From Biscogniauxia marginata (Eukaryota; Ascomycota; Sordariomycetes; Xylariales; Xylariaceae): a DNA stretch of 64,000 nt. A model generated the notes under the pieces. The model ran no database searches, was not told the origin of the DNA, and saw only the letters and a program-made list of their open reading frames with translations. The stretch lies in the NCBI GenBank assembly GCA_022695795.1, contig MU404060.1, forward strand, positions 1 to 64,000. Direction: 5' to 3'. This document shows positions 1-11,600 of this stretch, piece by piece. Every line of letters starts with the position of its first letter. Position 1 is the stretch's first letter. The translations under genes were made by a program, and so were the position numbers.

Positions 1-95
1 TAATTTAATAATTTAATAATTTAATAATTTAATAATTTAATAATTTAATAATTTAATAATTTAATAATTTAATAATTTAATAATTTAATAATTTA
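1..95. repeat. 8-bp tandem repeat (TAATTTAA)n
   Basis: The unit TAATTTAA repeats almost perfectly about twelve times from the first base until it breaks up near position 95. It continues off the left edge, so the full array length is unknown. It is the end of a longer AT-only block. The unit is not the fungal telomere repeat TTAGGG. Confidence 0.95.
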
Positions 96-2100
96 CTTAA
101 TAATAAGAAAAGAGAAACGGGTATAAATAAATTAAGATTCCTTATATATTTAATTATTTATTTTAGTTTTTAACTATTAATTTAAGATTATAATCACTCT
201 TTAATATTATAATAAGAGTACTTTGAAATCTCTTAAACGAATAAAGCATTATGAATCACTTAAACCAATCTTAATCCATTGTTACCTTTAAAACAAGAAA
301 GCCTAGTACGTACTTACCTATAAAGTCAGTTAACTAGGAATATATAAAGAGGTTTATCACAGTAATAATACCTTAAATAATGTTTATAAGCCCTTTTTTA
401 TAAGGACTTTTTTGTCCTTTTTTACTTTAATAATAGCAATAATAAATACTTAGTTTACTTTTTTGTTATTTTCGAAAAAAAAACCTTATTTCGAAGGTTT
501 TTTTCTTAGGTTAAGAAGTCCCTTTTATTTTTAGTTTTTATTTTTTAAAATTTCGATACTCGTTTTTATAATATCTTTTCTTTTTATAGTTAAAACACTT
601 AATAGTTAACTTTTTTTGCTTTTTTTGCTTTTTTTAAGTAATGTTAATTTTAATAAGATTTAATTTAGTTTTAATGCCTTTCCTTGTTTTAATACCACTT
701 TTATGATTTCCTTTTTTTTGTTAATCGCCGTTTCTTTGTTATACCGTTTTTTTCTTTTTAAAGTACCGTTCGAAGTTTTCGTTATTAATAATAATTGTTA
801 TTATAACGTAATTATTAAACTTTTCTAGGTTTCTTTCTTTATATAGATTTATTTTATATAACTCATTTTTATATAGTTTTTTAATTTTTAATAAAATAAG
901 TAATATAGGCTTTTAATAAATAATTATAATTAATTCACGAGTTTTTTAAACTTAATAACGTAATTTAAAGCCTTTTTATTTTATTATAATTTATAAAGTC
1001 GAGTTTCGGCTTGTTATTTAAGGATTAAGTTATTAAATATAGACTTAAATTATTTTTTAAACTCTTTATAATTCTTAAAAACCTTTTTTATGTCTTTTTA
1101 AGCGTTTAGTTTATTATTTAAATTATTTTTTAACATTAATTAAAACTAGGTTAAAATAGTTTTAACAAAGAGCTAAAATACCGTGAAAATCTTTTGTTTT
1201 TTAGTGGTAATTGTTTTGTAATAAAACTATAAATAAGTTCCAGTTTAAATTAAAAATCTTTTTAGATTATTTAACTTATTATATTTATTAGGTATAATTA
1301 GTTTAAAACCTTTTATATCGGGGGTTATTATGTTATTTTCGTCGTTTAAGTTATTAAAGTCGTTATCGTTTAGGGGTAGCTCTAGTTATTTATTTCTAAG
1401 AAGTAAAAGTTATTTTATCTATTTGTTTTCTTTTTTAAGTGCTTTTTCTTTCTTTTTTTTTCTTTAAACGATTCTTTTTACTAAGCTTTAAAGGTGTTTT
1501 TTTAAAGCTCTTTTTTAGCTATAATTATAATTAATTTTTATGTTAGTTTTTTTAAACCTTTTTATTATATTGTAAAAAAATCTAAAGCTTTCGTTTAAAA
1601 GCTTATTAATTATGGTTTTTTTACTTATTTCTTTTTTTATTACCCTTTAGTTTTAAGAGGCATATTTATCTTAAAATGATCCGACCGAGAGTCTTTTCTT
1701 TTAAACCAATATTAAGCATTAATTAAAGAGCTATCAAAATGTAACGAACTTCCCTATTTATTTCTAGTTAATTAACTTTATAAGTAAATACGTATTAGGT
1801 TTTCTTAATTTAAAGGTAATAATAAGTTAAGGTTAGTTTAAAAGATTTATTATATTTTGTTCGTTAAAGAGATTTTAAGGTATTTTCATTATAATATTAA
1901 AAAGTAATTATAATCTTAAATTAATAGCTAAAAAACGAGAGATTAATTATATAAGGAAATCCTAATTTACTTATACTCGTTTTCCTTTTATACGAATTAA
2001 GTGAATAGTTAAATCGTAAATCCTAAATTCACTATTTACATATTCGCTGAATAGTTAAATCGTACATCTGAAATCAACGATTTACTTATTCATTCCTCGG
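96..2100. repeat. AT-rich decayed repeat block, probably RIP-mutated transposon
   Basis: Two kilobases consist almost entirely of A and T with only scattered C and G, and stop codons fall in every frame, so there is no gene. Composition rises abruptly to normal after about 2.1 kb. This is what RIP leaves behind in ascomycetes: C-to-T changes in duplicated DNA on both strands. I cannot recognise the original element; no reverse transcriptase, transposase or LTR boundary is readable. A small inverted repeat (11-bp arms at 477-487 and 494-504, A7CCTT/AAGGT7) lies inside. Confidence 0.75.
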
Positions 2101-2110
2101 ATCACGTGAC
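2002..2110. repeat. Clustered direct/inverted 17-bp repeats with a CACGTG palindrome
   Basis: TGAATAGTTAAATCGTA occurs twice, exactly, at 2002-2018 and 2048-2064. A related sequence in inverted orientation occurs at 2076-2092 (ACGATTTACTTATTCA core), and a weaker inverted arm lies near 2025-2040. The cluster ends at the junction with normal-composition DNA, beside the palindrome TCACGTGA at 2102-2109. Alternating subterminal repeats are typical of DNA-transposon or MITE ends, so this may be the surviving end of the decayed element to its left. That identity is an inference. Confidence 0.55.
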
Positions 2111-3562
2111 TTACATACCTTAATGTTCCGAGGTTCGTAACAATATAGATGGATAAGTGTTGGCACACTTGAAGAGACTTCTAGATAGTTAGTTAAGGTA
2201 GATGAGAATGTTCCTAGGGATGGGAGGACTGGGACTGCTCGGTACATACATACTTACTATACTGGGTTCCGGACATTTGGGTAACGTGCAAACGGGGGCG
2301 GTTGGCTGCATGGCGTTTAGTGTAGACAGAAACCCGAATGTGACAGATAACTTTTATTATCTGTTGGTGATTGATCAACGCACCAGCTACATTCAGACAT
2401 CAATGGGGATCTAGCTTTTAAAAAGCTCTATTCCATAGGACACATGATCTTTCCTAGAGATGTTGAAGCCAGTTACGTACTTCAAGCTCCTTTACTTCGG
2501 TCTCCTCGGCAGTTAGCCAACGTATCTACAGATTACGTATATTCTGGATTGCTGAACCAAGTTTGAATACTGCAGCGCAACGACCAAGCGGCCGGCACCT
2601 GCTTCAAAGGTCTGTCAATCCGTCGTTATCATCTACTGCGTGTAGGAGAAGACACCGCCGCGCATCATTCAGACGTTCAACGCTGTCGCCAGACTCTTGC
2701 AGCCCTGCTGATGCTATCCCCGTGGCTCCGCAGTCAATAGGCTTGAACCAGGACACCAACCCCCCCTTCTTCCTGGAGCATGAGGCCCCTGCCATGGTTA
2801 GCACAGTTGCACAACTCACCTTGCTTTATTTTTCTCCGAACCCCCATACACTACGTTATAGTCAGAAGGGGTTGCAATCAGCTTCAGTGATGAGTTTATA
2901 AGTTGGTATGATGTTGTAATACAACTATCACCATATACATCCTCTTCTGAGGGATGCCCTCCTTAGTCGAGGCCTGCATATCCACCATGCATGCTGACAC
3001 CTTGATTAAGCCACTACATGACTGAAACCTCACTAGGAGCGGCAAGGCTGCGAGTGATTACTTCCCGAGTTCAATCAGCCATTCTTTTCCACATAAGAAA
3101 TGATGGAGTGTTATGTCTACTTGGCTTTTTCTGCCTTCTTCCATCTGGGCTAACGCTTCCGTCTAACTCTACTGCTTGTGTTGTAATACAAGTTTTTTAA
3201 CTAGTTAAAATAACCTCAAATAAAAATAAGATGTTGCTATAAAAAGGGGTCCGTGCAGTTCGGTATTAACGATCAATGTCGAATTTAATACTAATAGAAC
3301 TAGCGTAGTCTAAAAACTAGAAAATCTTTTTCTTTCATTTTACCCAAACTCAATTGCATTTTCTTCTCATTGCAAATTAGTTTTACGATGAGGCAAATGT
3401 CATAGTCGGTTTCTCCTCTTCATTCTATACACGCCCTTATACGAGGATTTACGAGTCTAATATACTTGTATAGGTGCCCGGCAGTTGAAACCGAGATCCT
3501 CCAAATGAGAATCCCTCTGCATTGCCCCGTACACACGACACCCCAGACATACCTACCGCCCA
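2111..3562. other. Intergenic, no supported gene
   Basis: Composition returns to normal here. Short open frames on both strands (for example 2202-2414 and 2563-2901) show no recognisable domain, no convincing splice structure and no codon bias, so I do not call them genes. The stretch presumably includes the promoter and leader of the DUF3716-type gene that follows. Confidence 0.6.
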
Positions 3563-4373
3563 ATGGCCGACGACGTAAAACCTCTGGCATGGTGGAGCAA
3601 TGGGAAGCACTCGCTGTCCCAGCTTGCCAGCGGTAAACCAGACGACGACCCTGCTGTGCTGACCAGAGACATGGTCGACGACCTACGTAATAGCCAATAT
3701 AATGATGTACGGGAGATCCTCGAGTACAAGCCGGCAAGTACAACTATATCTAGACGTGTACGGGCCGGGCGTATACTCATAACACACAGCAAATTGCGCG
3801 TATGCTCGAGCCTAAGGAATATCGCAAGAACGGTGCAAGGGTCACCGCGAAGTTAGCACACAGTCGTCAACAGCAGCAGTCGGCCTTTGCGGCTTATATC
3901 ATGCTTCCCAAGGTCAACACGACCTCGTGTGATCAGTGTCAAAGCAAGAAGTCAACTGGCCCATGTTTACATTGTATTCAACCCGGCCCGAACTATTTCC
4001 GCAACGCTTGTACAAACTGCCAAGCGTCTTCTACCGCCTCCGCATGCTCGTTCTATACCGGTATGGAATTGTATAACTAGGTAGGCATATTCTAACCTGA
4101 TAAGGTAGCTAACGTTATCTTACAGGCAAGAAGAAACGTAAGGCCACGACTGTACAGATAACCGACGACGTTGACAACGACGTTCACGACGACGACGACA
4201 GCCAACGAGGCACTAAAAGGGTTAGGGGGGTGCTCTTCGACCGTTTTCCCCAGGCTATGCTCGAGAATGCTACGTCTCGTCAGCTCGAGCTTTGGCGTAA
4301 TCAGTGCGAGGATGAACTGGCCGAGCGCGACGCTGCACTCATTTCTACCTCACGCAAGCGAGTCCGTCGGTGA
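3563..4373 (+). CDS. DUF3716-like cysteine-rich protein, spliced
   Basis: The function is unknown. ATG 3563 opens a frame starting MADDVKPLAWWSNGKHS. The central exon (from about 3790, frame of ATG 3802) encodes a cysteine array: CDQC, then GPCLHC, then ACTNCQ and ACSFY, which matches the fungal DUF3716 family (paired cysteines ending in ACTNC...CSF). A clear intron lies at 4061-4125 (GTATGG...TTACAG, with CTAAC near the acceptor). The third exon continues with a basic/acidic stretch (KKKRK, then HDDDD), then SRQLELWRNQCEDELAERDA, and stops at TGA 4371. The first intron is less certain: donor GTACGG at 3707 with acceptor 3789 keeps frame, while the better-looking donor at 3738 does not. The protein would be about 220 residues. 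The gene sits next to decayed repeats, so it may be a recent loss or a fast-evolving accessory gene. Confidence 0.6.
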
Positions 4374-4841
4374 CAAGTTACAGGTAGATTTGCTAGATGA
4401 TTAATGGCAACGCAACCGCGAGGGTGTGCAAGGGACTGCGGCGTTGGGAATGGTTGCTGTCGCAGATAGTAGACTTATCCGTGGACCATCTATGTATACC
4501 AACTGTGTTAGAATCTCAAGGTATCAACCTTAATATTCCTATGTCCTTTCACGCAGAGCGGTTATTTACACCTAGTTTCTCATATACTAACCATATATAA
4601 GATAGACAGCTGTAGTGACCATTTTTAACATATAATAACCCTTAATTAAACTCACATTTTTCATTTATAATAATCATTTTAATTATAATAAATATAATTA
4701 TAAAAGATGTTTATATGTATTTATAATAATTATTTTAAATAATTATTGATTTAACTAATATTAATAATTTATAACTTCAAAACTTGTTTTACTTAAAATT
4801 TAAAAATAAAATCTTATTTTTCTATTAATTATTCTCGGATG
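4374..4841. other. AT-rich intergenic spacer
   Basis: From about 4615 to 4830 the sequence is strongly AT-rich, with runs such as TTATAATAAT. It resembles a small RIP-mutated relic between two small genes. No gene is supported. An open frame at 4397-4600 has no recognisable features. Confidence 0.6.
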
Positions 4842-4861
4842 TCTTAATGACGTCACTAAGA
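4842..4861. promoter_or_regulatory. CRE-type palindrome upstream of the IF1-like gene
   Basis: TCTTAATGACGTCACTAAGA is an almost perfect 20-bp palindrome centred on TGACGTCA, the full cAMP-response element bound by ATF/CREB-type bZIP factors (Atf1/AtfA in fungi, which act in stress responses). It lies about 145 bp upstream of the start codon at 5006 and immediately after an AT-rich stretch. Binding is inferred from sequence only. Confidence 0.55.
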
Positions 4862-5005
4862 TGTAGAGGTTGATGTATGATTTTTTAGGAGGCAGTTAAA
4901 CCATCGGAATTTTGAATCTCCAAACACTCCACCTTCATATAAGAACCGCATGATACCCGTGTGCTGAACAACTTACCACACGCCACCACGGACAGACCGC
5001 ACATA

Positions 5006-5262
5006 ATGAATCCAAACAATCCACTGTCAGAGCGCGAGAAGGCGCTGGAGAACCAATATATCAAAGAAAAAGAGTACGTCACTTTATACCCCTCCTTCCA
5101 TGCTCTTTTCATTTCATACTGGATATACGGACCTCGCGGAGTCAGCCGTTAAGGGGCGCTGACGGGTTTCCCAGAAAGCAGCTAGTCAAAGCGAAAGCCG
5201 CCAAAGATAAAGCGGATAAGGAGCGGCAGCAATCGAGCCAGGAAACACACCAGACGAAGTAG
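5006..5262 (+). CDS. IF1 (mitochondrial ATPase inhibitor)-like small protein
   Basis: Two exons, 5006-5073 and 5175-5262, joined across a 101-nt intron (GTACGT donor at 5074, acceptor CCCAG at 5174, phase 2), encode 51 residues. The protein starts MNPNNPLSEREKALENQYIK and continues with a lysine/alanine-rich helix (KAKAAKDKADKERQQ). The SEREKALENQYIKEKE segment resembles the inhibitory helix of IF1 proteins, which block F1-ATPase hydrolysis when the proton gradient collapses. ATG 5006 is the first ATG of the frame; no mitochondrial presequence is visible, and the C-terminal coiled coil is shorter than in classical IF1. It may instead be a cytosolic or stress-related member of this helix family. 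A CRE palindrome lies upstream. Both exons keep coding character and the splice join is clean, so I favour a real gene. Confidence 0.6.
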
Positions 5263-8200
5263 AAGGGAATCGGAAAGCCGGAGCCATGCCGGCGATAATC
5301 TCTTGGGGGGGTATCCCAAGCCACTGGCGTGTGTCTTAACCGTAATGAGAGGGTTTTACCCGGTACAGAGCTTGGTATCGAGTGCATGAATTGATCAATA
5401 CGACCTAAGATAAGAAACAGATTGGGTCTTTAAGAGCTGGAAAACGCGTCCACGCCGTCCTAATAGTCCGTGCTACTGGGCGGACGTCTCAAGAGAATTA
5501 CTACTTGATTACTTTTACAAATCCGGATCATCATGGTTCGATCGAATCGCAATACTCTGAATTCATGCCTAAGTGAACGGTCCTATTATCCGTCTCCTGA
5601 TCATTTGAATCCATGGCATCTAATCGTAATGAACGAGTGATGCATTTAACAACAACTACGCATAATCACCCCTTCCCCCTTGTATCTCCAGAACTGCGAT
5701 GCTGCTTCGACTTGTCTTCCGGCGAGTAGGAACATCAAGATCAGGTGAAACCCTCACTTCGGCCTCGCCCGATGGTGTGTTTTTCTTCGACAACCACCCG
5801 AGCCGCTTCCATGCTGCACGACTAACTTATATACTATGGTATTTCAGTTGAATACACTCGGGCAGGTGCGCCTTATTGTGAGTACGCCGAGGACCAAGGT
5901 CTTATTTCTAGTATGGAGACAATGTAATGGTCCACGAATTATCATACCACGTCGGCGTTGAGGCTCGGTGATATACCCTCATATAGTTCGTCCTCTTTAT
6001 GTATACCTACATGTACGGTCACCCCATCGAAGCGGCCGGACTACCGAAGCAGAGCCATTGTATCGCTTGATATAGATAGTATGACGATTACAAACTATAA
6101 GGGGGATGATAATTCATTCTACTCTTTTCTTCTTAATGCCGCTACCAATTTTCTTGATGACTGTTAAGTTTGAGGTAGGACACGGGGTGAGGGAAGTAGT
6201 CTATTCAATATAGTACGTATAAGGGGGGAGGGGGTATAATATAGTCTGAAGCCTGCCCTTCATATTTAAAGGGGGATCTATGAGGCCCTATACACCTATA
6301 CGGTGATGGTCCGGAGAGCTGGTAGTTGCCGAGACTCCTTCGTAACCCCACCTTTCGACCCTTGATCCTAGTGTTGCCTTAGACCCTGACAGTGGCATGG
6401 TTTGAATGCCATATTATACTCTAGGTTTTGATAACAGTCTTCGGGATTTGTTTTTGCATCAAGCTGTTCGGGCGCTCCCGCGTGGTTTAATCACTTGGAA
6501 CTCGGAGCTTACATGCGAGGAGATGTGTAATAGCTGTCTGACCCAGTTGATAGTAGTATTGACATGAATACCAGCAACTCGGGACAGGCCGAACTGGAGA
6601 TGGTAAGTATGAAAGGAAATTATGCTTACACAAAAAGCTACCGCAATTCAATGTTAAAGAGTCTATTACCAAGTCACTTTTACGGCTTATATTGGTCAAG
6701 TGTGAAGTAAAAAGGGAGGTAGTATAGAATTTCACACGTATTTTGGTAATAGCTTGAAACATGACCTTTTATCGCCGTCTAAGCGATGTTTGCCTTCTTA
6801 TATATACGTAATATTGGCAATAGTCCGTCCTTATATCCGATAGATTTTTGACAGAGCCACCCCCCGTCTCTGTCCAAGTTCTGAAGGCCTGGCAACGGCC
6901 TCTAGGGCTTTTCGTCCCTACGATTAGGATTTAACGGCTCAGGAACCAAATAAAAATGATTATGTACCCTTAGCTCTAGCTCCCCCCTCGACAGCTTTGT
7001 CTGAACCCCTCCCCCCTTTTTTTGTCTTTTAATATGAAATCCACAGAAAATATGGAAAAAAAAATAAAAAAAAAAAAAAAAAAAACCAATGCCACGATAA
7101 CATGTCTTCCAGGACCATTAGAATTCATTCCGTGCCAGAAAAAAGCCTCTTCTTAGTCTTCCATTGTTTAGCGTCAAGGGCTGGGGAAAAAACATATAGT
7201 AACAGAGGAAACGAGTAGTGGTGCCAAGTGAGAGGAGACAACACACATTTAATTAGGTGTAAAAAGACCGCTTGCTTCCTGGCGTAAGCTTTTACTCCTA
7301 GTTCTCGTTCTGGTTCTTGGTGCAACACATAACTAACTTGCTTGGCTATAACCCCCGTATGCATGTATGTATGTATGCTGGGTATACATCGTGACGGCAA
7401 CTAATCCCCCTCCCACCCCACCAGGCCGCAGAACCGTGTCGAACATGAACGGAGGATTCCCACTTACTTTCTGGATACATCTAAGCATCTAAAAACCTGA
7501 CATGTAACAACAGATAGATTCTATTTACAATAATTAGGCCCGCTACTTTCTAGTATACCCTTGCTATCGGTAGGAATAGGACAGGCAAACCGGTTATGAA
7601 AAGGGGGTTGATTAAGGTAGAGGGGGGAGGACGGTTGGCTAGACGTACCAAAAAAAGAAGAAGCTACCTATGTATCCCCATTATACACTTTTTCAAAACC
7701 TTTCAAGTTTGTGGAGTCTGTGATATATCCCCCACAGACCAAGCTACATTCGCGTAGAATGAATCAGTCTAACTTAGATACCTATTCCCATCGCCGGCCT
7801 TCCATCCTTGCCCTGCTGTAGTATATACGTCAAGAGCACTCACCAACCTCGTAGCAACTGTGTCACATAAATATTACTTCGAGAGATTCACATCCACTAA
7901 AGATGACGAGGACAAGTTTTGTTTACCAAAATCAAATAGATTGATCCTTTATTGTATCACATTGCGGGCGAAGCGTATATCAATTCATGACGCTGCCCCC
8001 CCCCCCCCCCCCAAATGCCATCGAAGAACCTATGTGTTACCGGTTCACTCAATAGCCCCTTGTATATGATGTTGTTGCCTTACAATCCCGGCGTAAGCTT
8101 CCTTCTCTAAGTATATCTTTGGATAAATATAAAAACGCCTTGATCCTCGAACGCCCCCTTGATTTCGATCTCGGGTTCCACGTAGATAGATAATAAGAAA

Positions 8201-8687
8201 GAATAACCCGAATTCCATCCATCTCTTATCGTCATAAAAGACGTAGTATGCATACCACCTTTTCTAATGCAATAGTTCGATCGTCTAGTCAATACCAGAC
8301 AGAAAAGAAGAAATAGATAAAGTAAAAACAAATCAACGCAAACCAAAAAACCCAGAAGAGAAATTCGTGAGAAAAGAAAAAGTTAACATCATCATGCAAA
8401 TGCTCTGGGGGTATCTCTGGGACGAACGGGAACAAACATATCGCTCCGTTCTTGTCCACTCTAACTTCCTTTACGCCTCTTCATGAGGACGAAAAAAACA
8501 AACATATGATAGTTGCCGGTGGTAATACATGAAATAAAACGTAAACGCCATCTTAAAAACAGATAGCGGTCTTTTAGGGTATTAGAAAGAGGGGCGAGGG
8601 AATCGTTCAATATCGTTGATCATGCGTCCACTTCCTAGTCTTCAGAGTAGACAGGCAACGCTGCGAATAAACAGTGTTTATGTCTTT
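5263..8687. other. 3.4 kb intergenic region with homopolymer runs
   Basis: No gene is supported. Short open frames (5958-6167, 6487-6762, 7125-7400, 8107-8346) have no recognisable domains. Notable simple sequence: a broken poly(A) tract around 7057-7085 and a run of 17 C at 7996-8012. The right end is the 3' flank of the Lst4-like gene, which is transcribed toward this region. Confidence 0.6.
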
Positions 8688-11600
8688 TTACGCATCCCCG
8701 AGTTCCACGTCTTCGAGCCACATCCTCACGGCTCTTCGCAAGGCACTTTCCTTCTCTCGCGTAACTTGGTAGTTGGCATTCCGGGTTCCGGCCAGGCTTT
8801 CCCTCTCGCGCTGATCCACTACATCTTGTACGATGTTTCCTAAGGCGGTGAGGACTACGGTCTTGCACTCGGCGCGGGGGACTTCTTGGAAATCAACCGG
8901 AAGACGGCTGTTTGGCGCCACGGATTCCTCTATTTCAGATACCTCACTTTCTCTCCGTTCTCTTCGCTTGCTGCCTGACCGTGAAGAATTCGTCGAGCTT
9001 CCCTTGCTCCCGTCACTACCGTGAGCAATGACTTTCTCGACGGCCTCAATGAGATCCTCATCTAAAGTTACAAGCTCTTCTTCGTCGATTACGTCTTTGG
9101 TGGGTTGTTCGTACGGCGAGAGGGCCGGGGTCATGAACGACGAGCCATGAGGAGTAAGGTGGTTGCCAGTAGTTCGGTCGGTCGGGAGCTTGGGCTTTAC
9201 CAGGCGTCGATAACGGAGAAGCTTAATGCTGAAAGTTGACGCGTCTGCAACAATTGCGCTGCTGACGTCGACCCACTGCTCCGCAGGCCAATCGACTGAT
9301 ATAGAACTGGGATGCAATGCCGGCGTGGGCTCGGCCCTCAAGGACTCTCGCACTTGATCAAGCAAGTCATTCTGCGGTGGGATCGCTTGCAAGGTGAAGT
9401 CTGGGTGAAAACGTTGAAGCCATCCCGCAACATTGAGTGGGACATCGCCGTCGATAGCGAGTCTGGAGAACTGCTCAAAGCCTTCCAGTCCAGCACCCAA
9501 CCCAGGGGTTGAGAGATAGCCACTGCTAGAGGGCGAACTGACTGCAGTCTCGAACGAGGTAAGATAATCAGGGAATTGAACATCAACATCAATCACGCCG
9601 TCGTCCTGGTTGATCGAGGTCTTGACGGGCGACTCGTACGCCCCCAGAGGATCTGGGGTTCTCGATTGTGGCTCCAACAATCTCCGAGGCGTGTCGGGTT
9701 CGTCAGGACGCACGTCGCCCTCGCTGGAATGACCTTGTGCAGGCATATCTATGCCATGTGCCTCGTCCACCGACTCGCCCAGTTTGTTCTTGGCAACCGT
9801 CACCTTTGCAGGCGATGACATCGGACTATCGTGATAATCGGGTATATCCAGTGTTTGTGAAGTGGTAGCAGTCGAGTCCCGCCGCTTTCCGTTCCATAAT
9901 CCACTAATAACACTGCCCCATCGCGAGCTCTGGCTGCGAGAGTCGGTACTCCCATGACTGGCGTGGCCAAGGCTATCCACCCTCGTAAGCGACCGTTTAA
10001 GGTCATCGGCGGCCACGCTTCCGCTACTGTCAGGTCGTGCGTTGCGACTGGCACCACGTCTATGCATCGTCGAGAAGTGTGGAATGGCTGCGTCGGGCAT
10101 CACCGTGTTCGTAGTTGCGGCACTGCTTTTACGTGTGCTGAGATCGCTCCCAGCAATTGGGAGATTTGTTGGCTTGAAAACCTCGGAGGAACGTCGTTCA
10201 TGATGGTTTTCCATGCTGAGATGCGCCAGTTGTGCGGGTATTCCGGTAGTAGACCTAGTCGTGGCATGGGACTGGACGCTAAAGCTACGGTTGTGCGAGG
10301 AGCCTCTTGGGCCTTGTCGGCGATTAATCTTTCGGCGCAACGACTCCTCCTTGTTTATCGGCACTACGTACGACGGCGGAGACTGACCGAAGCCGGCAAA
10401 GGAGGCCGACGTCGCTGGGCGCTGGGCGCGGACGGTTGGAAGCTGCTGGTTGGCAGGCAAGAATGCCGAAAGCAAGAAGATAAGCCTCCTGGCAGCCATC
10501 TTGTCCTTTGCGACAACGATCGTACGAGAGGGCAGGGACGTGTCCTCTTCGCTTTTTGCTTTCTGTTGCTGATAGTGACGTTTGCGATGCCATATCGGGC
10601 CCAATGCCTGGAGCCAATCTGTATGGTTTGCTAGGAAGCCTGTAAGGAGGTTGAAGAAGAAGAACCCTTGTTCTTTTCCGCCGGCCCATCTCGCGACCCA
10701 TCTCGCCTCCTCTCTCCAAGGGCCCCAACGACCTTGCCCGGTAACGACCCTCGTCGCACGAAGGCCCGATACAATCCGCAGCTTCGCATTTTCAATCTCC
10801 TCTTCGATCTGCGGATCTTGCATCAACGCATTCGGGGGCAGCACGACTAGCTTCGCGTACTGCTTTGGTTGCTTCATCTGGGAAGCATCCGAGTTACGCC
10901 GGCTACCGGCTGATGATGTCCTAGTAACTTGGATGGGGACATTCGAGGGGTAGGGATCCGGGGCAGCCATCTCCGCTTGTTGGAGCATCGGGAAAAGGGC
11001 GCTCGCTACAACTGACTGGAGGTGAGTAAGAGTTCGCATGATGATGTCCCAATGCTGCGTTATCACATCCATGCGATCCTCAACGTCATTACTGTATGCC
11101 GACTCCAGCGACTCGGAGCCATAACCCGAGCCAACCATCATCCAACCGGACCGACGGGCAGATCCGAAGGAGGAGGGGAAGTGATCTGGCTCATTATAGG
11201 AACTCGAAGCTCGAAAGGTAGGTTTTGGCGCAGTATGAGCCAAGTTGGACGGGTTGGCAGGCAGCTGTAGTACCAGCGCGACCGCGTACATAGGGGTTCT
11301 CTTTGGCACTGGCTTCGGTTTCTTCTTCTTAGGCTTCGACTCGTCTGGAGAGCAAGGAAATGGGAATCCCCCGCTGTCTTCCGAGATGCGGCTGTGAGGC
11401 GTATCCAGATCGTCGTTAGGAAGATTGACCGGAAACAGGCGCGTGACGAGGATCTTGTTACGATCGGTCTGTCGGGTCGGCGCGGATGAATTCGATGCCT
11501 GCGGGTTTGGTACCTCGGATGTGAAAGACTGTGCCAGTCGGCTCGACCGCATGCTAGACCGTCCCATGGATCCACGATTATCAGCTACATAAGAGCTGGA

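Noticed and set aside
1..95. Telomere or subtelomere repeat
   Set aside because: The unit TAATTTAA is not TTAGGG, and the array merges into AT-rich decayed DNA.
2157..2440. Possible LTR beginning TGTTGGCAC
   Set aside because: No matching second LTR, no clear CA end, no primer-binding site and no target duplication were seen.
9954..10634. 226-codon plus-strand open frame
   Set aside because: It lies entirely antisense within the Lst4-like gene, whose conserved motifs are on the minus strand.
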